Positions 59,664 to 64,000 of a stretch of DNA of 64,000 nucleotides are shown here, one piece after another. How positions within the stretch are numbered: the stretch's first letter is position 1; each line of letters opens with the position of its first letter. The notes below the pieces were generated by a model. The model searched no databases. It had not been told where the DNA came from and saw only the letters and a list, made by a program, of their open reading frames with translations. The DNA is from Microbacterium sp. Gd 4-13 (lineage in GTDB: Bacteria; Actinomycetota; Actinomycetes; Actinomycetales; Microbacteriaceae), in assembly GCF_003095395.1 (NCBI RefSeq), contig NZ_QEIJ01000003.1, positions 1 through 64,000 of the forward strand. The letters run 5' to 3'. A program made the position numbers and the translations under genes.

Positions 59664-59686
59664 CGTCCGGTCAGGAGGACCGGACG
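59664..59686 (-). terminator. First terminator after pnp
   Basis: A perfect 9-base stem CGTCCGGTC / GACCGGACG with loop AGGAG, 5 bases past the pnp stop. Together with the hairpin at 59625-59658 it forms a tandem terminator. Confidence 0.75.
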
Positions 59687-59691
59687 GAGGA

Positions 59692-61989
59692 TCACCCCTC
59701 GGCGGGAGCCTCCGGGCCCTCGCTCGCGGCTGCGGAGCCCTCCTGATCGGCGGCCTCCTGGTCGTCGGTCACGGGCTCGAGCGACAGCTTGCCGCGGTCG
59801 TCGATCTTCGTGATGCGCACGAGGAGCTTCTGACCGACCGAGAGCACGTCGTCGACGTTCTCGACGCGCTTCCCGCCGGCGAGCTTGCGCACCTCGCTGA
59901 CGTGGAGCAGCCCGTCCTTGCCCGGGAGCAGCGAGACGAACGCACCGAACGTGGCGATCTTGACGACGGTTCCGAGGAACTGCTCGCCGACCTCGGGGTT
60001 GGTCGGGTTCGCGATCGCGTTGACCTGGGCGCGAGCGGCCTCGGCCGACGGACCGTCGACGGCGCCGATGTAGACCGTGCCGTCCTCCTCGATGGAGATG
60101 TCGGCGCCGGTCTCGTCCTGGATCGCGTTGATCGTCTTGCCCTTGGGGCCGATGAGCTCACCGATCTTGTCGACCGGGATCTGCACGCTGATGACGCGGG
60201 GCGCGGTGGGCGCCATCTCGTCGGGGGCGTCGATCGCGGCGTTCAGGACACCGAGGATCGTCAGGCGGGCTTCCTTGGCCTGGGTCAGCGCGGCGGCGAG
60301 CACCGACGACGGGATGCCGTCGAGCTTCGTGTCGAGCTGGATCGCGGTGATGAACTCGCTCGTACCGGCGACCTTGAAGTCCATGTCGCCGAGTGCGTCT
60401 TCCGCACCGAGGATGTCGGTCAGCGCGGCGTAGCGGGTCTGACCGTCGACCTCGTCGGTGACGAGGCCCATCGCGATGCCGGCGACCGGCGCGCGCAGCG
60501 GCACACCGGCGTTCAGGAGCGAGAGGGTCGAGGCGCAGACCGAGCCCATCGACGTCGAACCGTTGGAGCCGAGAGCCTCGGACACCTGGCGGATGGCGTA
60601 GGGGAACTCGTCGCGCGCCGGCAGAACCGGAACGAGCGCGCGCTCGGCGAGGAAGCCGTGCCCGATCTCGCGACGCTTCGGGCTTCCCACACGGCCGGTC
60701 TCACCGGTCGAGTACGGCGGGAAGTTGTAGTGGTGCATGTAGCGCTTGCGCGTGATGGGCGACAGCGAGTCGATCTGCTGTTCCATCTTCAGCATGTTCA
60801 GCGTGGTGACACCCAGGATCTGGGTTTCGCCGCGCTGGAAGATGGCCGAGCCGTGGACGCGCGGGATGACCTGCACCTCGGCGTCGAGCGGGCGGATGTC
60901 GGCCAGGCCGCGGCCGTCCATGCGGACGCCCTCAGACAGGATGCGTCCGCGCACGATGATCTTGGTGACCGACTTGTATGCGGCCGAGAACTCCAGCGTC
61001 GCGACGGCGGGCAGCTCGCCGGCCTCGACGGCGGCGAGCAGCTCGGCCTTGACGGCCGCCTTGAGCTCGTCATCGGCGTTCTGGCGCTCCTGCTTGTCGG
61101 CGATCTGGTAGATCGGGACGAGCTTGTCGTAGGCGCGGCCGGCGACGAAGTCGTAGGTCTCCTGGCTGTAGGCCGGGAAGACGGGGAACGACTGGATCTC
61201 CTTGGCCGCGGTGTTCGCCACGGCGTTCTGGGCATCCACGAGCTGCTTCAGGAACGGCTTCGCGGCCTCGAGGCCCTCGGCGACGACCTGCTCGTTGGGC
61301 TTGACGGCGCCGCCCTTGATGAGGTTCCAGCTGCCCTCGGTGGCTTCGGCTTCGACCATCATGATCGCGACGTCTTCGTTGCCGTTGGCGTCGGTGATGA
61401 CACGGCCGGCCACGATGAGGTCGAAGACGGCCTCCTCGAGCTGCGACACGGTCGGGAAGGCGATCCACTGGTCGGCGGTCTCACCGGCACCGGGGATGAG
61501 CGCGAGGCGCACACCGGCGATCGGACCCGAGAACGGCAGACCCGAGATCTGGGTCGAGAGGGATGCGGCGTTGATCGCGAGCGCGTCGTAGAACTCGCCC
61601 GGCGCGATCGACAGGACGGTGACGACGATCTGCACCTCGTTGCGGAGGCCGGAGACGAACGACGGGCGCAGCGGCCGGTCGATCAGACGGCAGACGAGGA
61701 TCGCTTCGGTCGAGGGGCGGCCCTCGCGACGGAAGAACGAGCCGGGGATCTTGCCCGCGGCGTACGAGCGCTCTTCGACGTCGACGGTCAGCGGGAAGAA
61801 GTCGAAGCCTTCGCGCGGGTGCTTGCCGGCGCTGGTGGCCGAGAGGAGCATCGTCTCCTCGTCGAGGTACGCGGCGACCGCGCCCTGCGCCTGCTGCGCG
61901 AGACGACCGGTTTCGAAGCGAACGGTGCGGGTGCCGAAACGGCCGTTGTCGAGAACGGCTTCAGCGGCGGTGATTTCAGGACCTTCCAA
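59692..61989 (-). CDS. pnp: Polyribonucleotide nucleotidyltransferase (PNPase)
   Basis: 765 residues, phosphorolytic 3'-to-5' exoribonuclease of the degradosome. Two RNase PH domains (about 15-150 and 330-560) with [15 protein letters not shown] in the second, then KH ([12 protein letters not shown]) and S1 ([29 protein letters not shown]) domains; acidic tail. The start is TTG at 61989 ([12 protein letters not shown]) with AAGGAG upstream. No rpsO precedes it, unlike the common rpsO-pnp order. A long structured leader precedes the gene. Confidence 0.96.
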   Translation of the reverse strand: MEGPEITAAEAVLDNGRFGTRTVRFETGRLAQQAQGAVAAYLDEETMLLSATSAGKHPREGFDFFPLTVDVEERSYAAGKIPGSFFRREGRPSTEAILVCRLIDRPLRPSFVSGLRNEVQIVVTVLSIAPGEFYDALAINAASLSTQISGLPFSGPIAGVRLALIPGAGETADQWIAFPTVSQLEEAVFDLIVAGRVITDANGNEDVAIMMVEAEATEGSWNLIKGGAVKPNEQVVAEGLEAAKPFLKQLVDAQNAVANTAAKEIQSFPVFPAYSQETYDFVAGRAYDKLVPIYQIADKQERQNADDELKAAVKAELLAAVEAGELPAVATLEFSAAYKSVTKIIVRGRILSEGVRMDGRGLADIRPLDAEVQVIPRVHGSAIFQRGETQILGVTTLNMLKMEQQIDSLSPITRKRYMHHYNFPPYSTGETGRVGSPKRREIGHGFLAERALVPVLPARDEFPYAIRQVSEALGSNGSTSMGSVCASTLSLLNAGVPLRAPVAGIAMGLVTDEVDGQTRYAALTDILGAEDALGDMDFKVAGTSEFITAIQLDTKLDGIPSSVLAAALTQAKEARLTILGVLNAAIDAPDEMAPTAPRVISVQIPVDKIGELIGPKGKTINAIQDETGADISIEEDGTVYIGAVDGPSAEAARAQVNAIANPTNPEVGEQFLGTVVKIATFGAFVSLLPGKDGLLHVSEVRKLAGGKRVENVDDVLSVGQKLLVRITKIDDRGKLSLEPVTDDQEAADQEGSAAASEGPEAPAEG

Positions 61990-62022
61990 GAGGTCTCTCC
62001 TTCTGTTTTGTGAGAGCACGTT

Positions 62023-62040
62023 GTCGCGCTCACGCGCGAC
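62023..62040 (-). promoter_or_regulatory. Hairpin in the pnp leader
   Basis: On the minus strand GTCGCGC and GCGCGAC pair perfectly around GTGA, 34 bases before the pnp start. E. coli pnp is autoregulated through a leader stem-loop cut by RNase III; this hairpin is in a comparable place, but the mechanism is only an analogy. Confidence 0.5.
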
Positions 62041-62104
62041 GGTGCCGTCGTCTTTGTTTAGACTCGCGTGCCCGAATGACAACGCGAGGCAATCGAAGGA
62101 GCAG

Positions 62105-62235
62105 GAACAGGCAGAAAAGGGCACGCGGACAGCATCCGTGTGAGATCCCGGCGACTGGCCACCAGTAGACGACCACCCGGCTATCGCGACGGGGAGTCCA
62201 CCACAGGGGACCAGCGTCCTGCCGGCCTGCTCCAT
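62105..62235 (-). ncRNA. Probable Actino-pnp RNA element in the pnp leader
   Basis: The region between the pnp promoter area and pnp is highly structured and gene-free. On the minus strand: GGTCC/GGACT hairpin, CCCCG/CGGG pairing, a perfect ACTGG-TGG-CCAGT hairpin, then CACACGGA/TCCGCGTG (62122-62142, one G-U pair) followed by CCCTTTT. The position matches the Actino-pnp motif (Weinberg and others), a cis-regulatory RNA upstream of actinobacterial pnp. A candidate promoter TTGCTT...TACATAT lies just upstream at about 62240-62265. Identification rests on location and visible folding, not on a covariance-model search. Confidence 0.6.
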
Positions 62236-62376
62236 GAGCTCATATGTAATTGAGCGGATTGCCGAAGCAACCCGACTCAGCCTACCAGCGCGCTGCTCGC
62301 CGCCGCCGCTCCGCTGCGGGGCGCGCCCCAGGATTCGGGATAGCGCCGAGACCGCGCGACCGTTTACCTTTGCCCC

Positions 62377-63516
62377 ATGCGTCCCGTTCGTCACACGAGT
62401 CACAGCGCGCTCGTCGTCGCGCTGGTGATCGGGATGCTGCTGACCGCTCCGAGCCCCGCCCGTGGCGCGACCGTCAACGAGATCGAGGCCGAGCTCACGG
62501 CCGTGGAAGAAGCGGCCGCGTCGGCGTCGGACGACGCCCTCGTCGCAGAAGCTGCCGCGCAGGATGCGCGCGGGGCCGCCGAGACGGCGGCCGCGCGCGT
62601 CGCCGCCCTCGACACGCAGGTCGATGCGACGGAGGCGGAGGCGACCGCGCACGCCGCTCGCGTGGTCGCTGCGGTCGTCGCCATCTCACGAGCGACGGCC
62701 GACAGCCCCCTCCTCGCCCGGGTCCTCACCTCTGCCGACCCGGAGAGCCTGCTCTCGGGACTCAGCACGGCCGAGAGGACGGGTCGGCTCTCGGCCCAGC
62801 TCGCGCGATCGGCCCGAGAGTCGGCGAACGCGGTCACCGCACAGCGCTCTCAGGCCGACGTCGTGCGCGCCGAACGAGACCGGCTCGCCACCGAGGCCGA
62901 AGCGGCCGCAGCCCGGGCCCGGAGCCTGGTCGACGCCGAGACCTCCGCCATCGCGTCGGCTCGAAGCGAGCTCGATGCCCTGTACACCCGGCTCGCCGCA
63001 GCGCAGCGCACAACGGTCGAGCGCGCGAAGACCCAACGCGAGCAGCGCACCATCGCCCAACAGGCGGCGCAGCCGGCGGCCGGGGTGCCCACGTCGCCCT
63101 CCCGCGCGCCGGTGACGCCCGTCACATCTCCCCCCGCTCCCGCAACTCCCCCGGCTCCGGTAACCCCCGCGCCTCCGCCGGTGGTACCTCCCGCGGGCAC
63201 GCCGATCGCCTCGCCCGCCGAAGCCCAGGCGATCGCCCGCCAGATGTCAGCCGCCCGCGGCTGGGGCGACGATCAGTTCTCCTGCCTCGTGCGCCTCTGG
63301 AACCGCGAGTCGGGGTGGCGCGTGCAGGCCCGGAACCCGTCCAGCGGCGCCTACGGGATCCCCCAGGCGTACCCCGCCGAGAAGCTCGCCGCCGCCGGCC
63401 CCGATTGGCGCACGGATGCGGCGACGCAGATCTCCTGGGGATTGTCCTACATCGCGTCCCGCTACGGGTCTCCGTGCGGGGCGTGGGATCACTCCGAGCG
63501 CACCGGGTGGTACTGA
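62377..63516 (+). CDS. Secreted coiled-coil protein with lytic-transglycosylase-like domain
   Basis: 379 residues. Signal peptide (1-30, ending SPARGA), an Ala/Glu-rich coiled coil (about 32-215), a Pro-rich linker (about 230-275) and a C-terminal domain with [27 protein letters not shown] resembling transglycosylases of the SLT/resuscitation-factor type; Glu in NRES is the probable catalytic residue. One CxxxxW-like pair (SCLVRLW...SPCGAW) may form a disulfide. Role in cell-wall turnover inferred. -10 box TACCTT (62365-62370) 6 bases before the ATG. Confidence 0.83.
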   Translation: MRPVRHTSHSALVVALVIGMLLTAPSPARGATVNEIEAELTAVEEAAASASDDALVAEAAAQDARGAAETAAARVAALDTQVDATEAEATAHAARVVAAVVAISRATADSPLLARVLTSADPESLLSGLSTAERTGRLSAQLARSARESANAVTAQRSQADVVRAERDRLATEAEAAAARARSLVDAETSAIASARSELDALYTRLAAAQRTTVERAKTQREQRTIAQQAAQPAAGVPTSPSRAPVTPVTSPPAPATPPAPVTPAPPPVVPPAGTPIASPAEAQAIARQMSAARGWGDDQFSCLVRLWNRESGWRVQARNPSSGAYGIPQAYPAEKLAAAGPDWRTDAATQISWGLSYIASRYGSPCGAWDHSERTGWY

Positions 63517-63543
63517 GCGGCCCGGCCGACCTAGGGTGGGGAC

Positions 63544-63732
63544 ATGAGTACCGAGGAAAAGCCCGCAGGCGCAGCATCCGATGACATGAAGCGCAAGTTC
63601 CGCGAGGCTCTCGAGAAGAAGAACGCCCACCAGCGTTCGGGCGAGGCCCACCTCGACGGAGACTCCGCGGTGCACTCCACCAAGGGGCCGGCCAGCGGCA
63701 ACCGCGACTTCAGCCGCCGCAAGAGCGGCTGA
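63544..63732 (+). CDS. DUF5302 family protein
   Basis: 62 residues, small, hydrophilic, highly charged. MKRKFREALEKKNAHQRSGEAH and the end STKGPASGNRDFSRRKSG match DUF5302, a short actinobacterial family of unknown role. -10 box TAGGGT (63532-63537) 6 bases before the ATG: leaderless. Confidence 0.8.
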   Translation: MSTEEKPAGAASDDMKRKFREALEKKNAHQRSGEAHLDGDSAVHSTKGPASGNRDFSRRKSG

Positions 63733-63772
63733 GTCCGACCGTAGTCTTCGCGGCCGTCCTCGGCGCGGGCGC

Positions 63773-64000
63773 TCAGGTGCTCGACACGCGCTTGCGGCGC
63801 CCCCGTCCGGGAAGCTCGACGTAGGTCAGGTGCTTCGCGATGCGTCCGTCGCCGGCGGTGCGCCCGTGCAGCCGCCGCCAGACCCACGGCAGCGCGTCGC
63901 GACGCAGCCACGACCCGGGCATCGGCATCTCGTCGGAGTGGAACGCCTCGTCGAGGTCGCTGAGCGCCTCGGCGTCGGGCACCCCCAGCACGTCGGCCGC
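63773..64000 (-). CDS. 3' end of an unidentified gene
   Basis: The frame is open at the window edge, so only the last ~75 residues are visible (...LGVPDAEALSDLDEAFHSDEM...). It contains WVWRRLHGR and a basic end GRGRRKRVSST. I cannot assign it to a family from this fragment. Convergent with the DUF5302 gene, 40 bases apart. Confidence 0.6.
   Translation of the reverse strand, partial: AADVLGVPDAEALSDLDEAFHSDEMPMPGSWLRRDALPWVWRRLHGRTAGDGRIAKHLTYVELPGRGRRKRVSST

Noticed and set aside
59902..62013. Plus-strand open frame of 703 codons opposite pnp
   Set aside because: Antisense shadow with low-complexity charged sequence.

Overview
The window is a continuous piece of a high-GC actinobacterial chromosome. 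Gene content and order point to the family Microbacteriaceae, most likely Microbacterium or a close relative. Evidence: the arginine cluster; a pnp ... dapB ... thyX ... dapA-rnj ... ftsK-pgsA-cinA-clgR-DUF3046-recA-recX ... miaB-miaA-dapF-hflX ... lexA order close to that of other Actinobacteria; ThyX thymidylate synthase; gluABCD; and many leaderless genes in which a TANNNT -10 box sits 6-8 nt before the start codon. No insertion sequence, prophage, tRNA or CRISPR array was seen.

Layout. 1-333: non-coding, with a strong leftward promoter that may drive an rRNA operon lying outside the window. 0.3-10.3 kb (all minus): DUF4184 protein, tyrS and the arginine cluster argC-J-B-D-F, a multi-pass acyltransferase-like membrane gene, then argH. 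The arg genes are chained by 4-base ATGA/GTGA overlaps; argR and argG are absent. 10.6-14.1 kb: pheS-pheT. 14.3-17.7 kb: glutamate-type ABC importer gluABCD with hairpins between genes. 17.8-20.0 kb: SpoU-type methyltransferase and infC-rpmI-rplT, where infC begins with the rare ATC codon. 20.2-21.9 kb: DUF1844 and SseB genes convergent on an array of ~117-bp tandem repeats. 21.8-25.0 kb: hisC-hisB-hisH-priA. 25.0-26.3 kb: lexA divergent from a LysM membrane protein, with an SOS-box-like site between. 26.3-34.0 kb: S9 peptidase, hflX, a methyltransferase, dapF, miaA, miaB.

34.0-40.8 kb is the accessory part. It holds a four-gene minus-strand unit encoding a protein with a SipW-type signal peptide, an S26B/SipW-like signal peptidase, an LPXTG protein and a large choice-of-anchor-G-like exported protein. 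Facing it is an 876-residue ATPase-LuxR regulator. The block sits between miaB and recX, genes that are usually close together, and looks like a surface-protein biogenesis module with its own regulator.

40.8-47.3 kb: recX, recA (own SOS box), DUF3046, clgR-like gene, cinA C-terminal domain, pgsA, ftsK. 47.3-52.8 kb: acetyltransferase, RNase J, dapA, an SDR enzyme, a DUF6578 gene, thyX. 52.9-55.4 kb (plus): thioredoxin-fold protein, DUF4395 protein, OsmC protein, TIGR01777 epimerase. 55.4-59.5 kb: TPR-like membrane protein, dapB, acetyltransferase, an unrecognised small gene, a histidine phosphatase, an aldo/keto reductase. 59.7-62.4 kb: pnp, followed by two intrinsic terminators and preceded by a long structured leader that probably holds the Actino-pnp RNA motif. 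62.4-64.0 kb: secreted coiled-coil/transglycosylase-like protein, DUF5302 protein and the 3' end of an unidentified gene.

Most of the window is core metabolism (Arg, His, DAP/Lys, translation, DNA repair). All identifications come from reading the sequence and from family knowledge; no database search was run.
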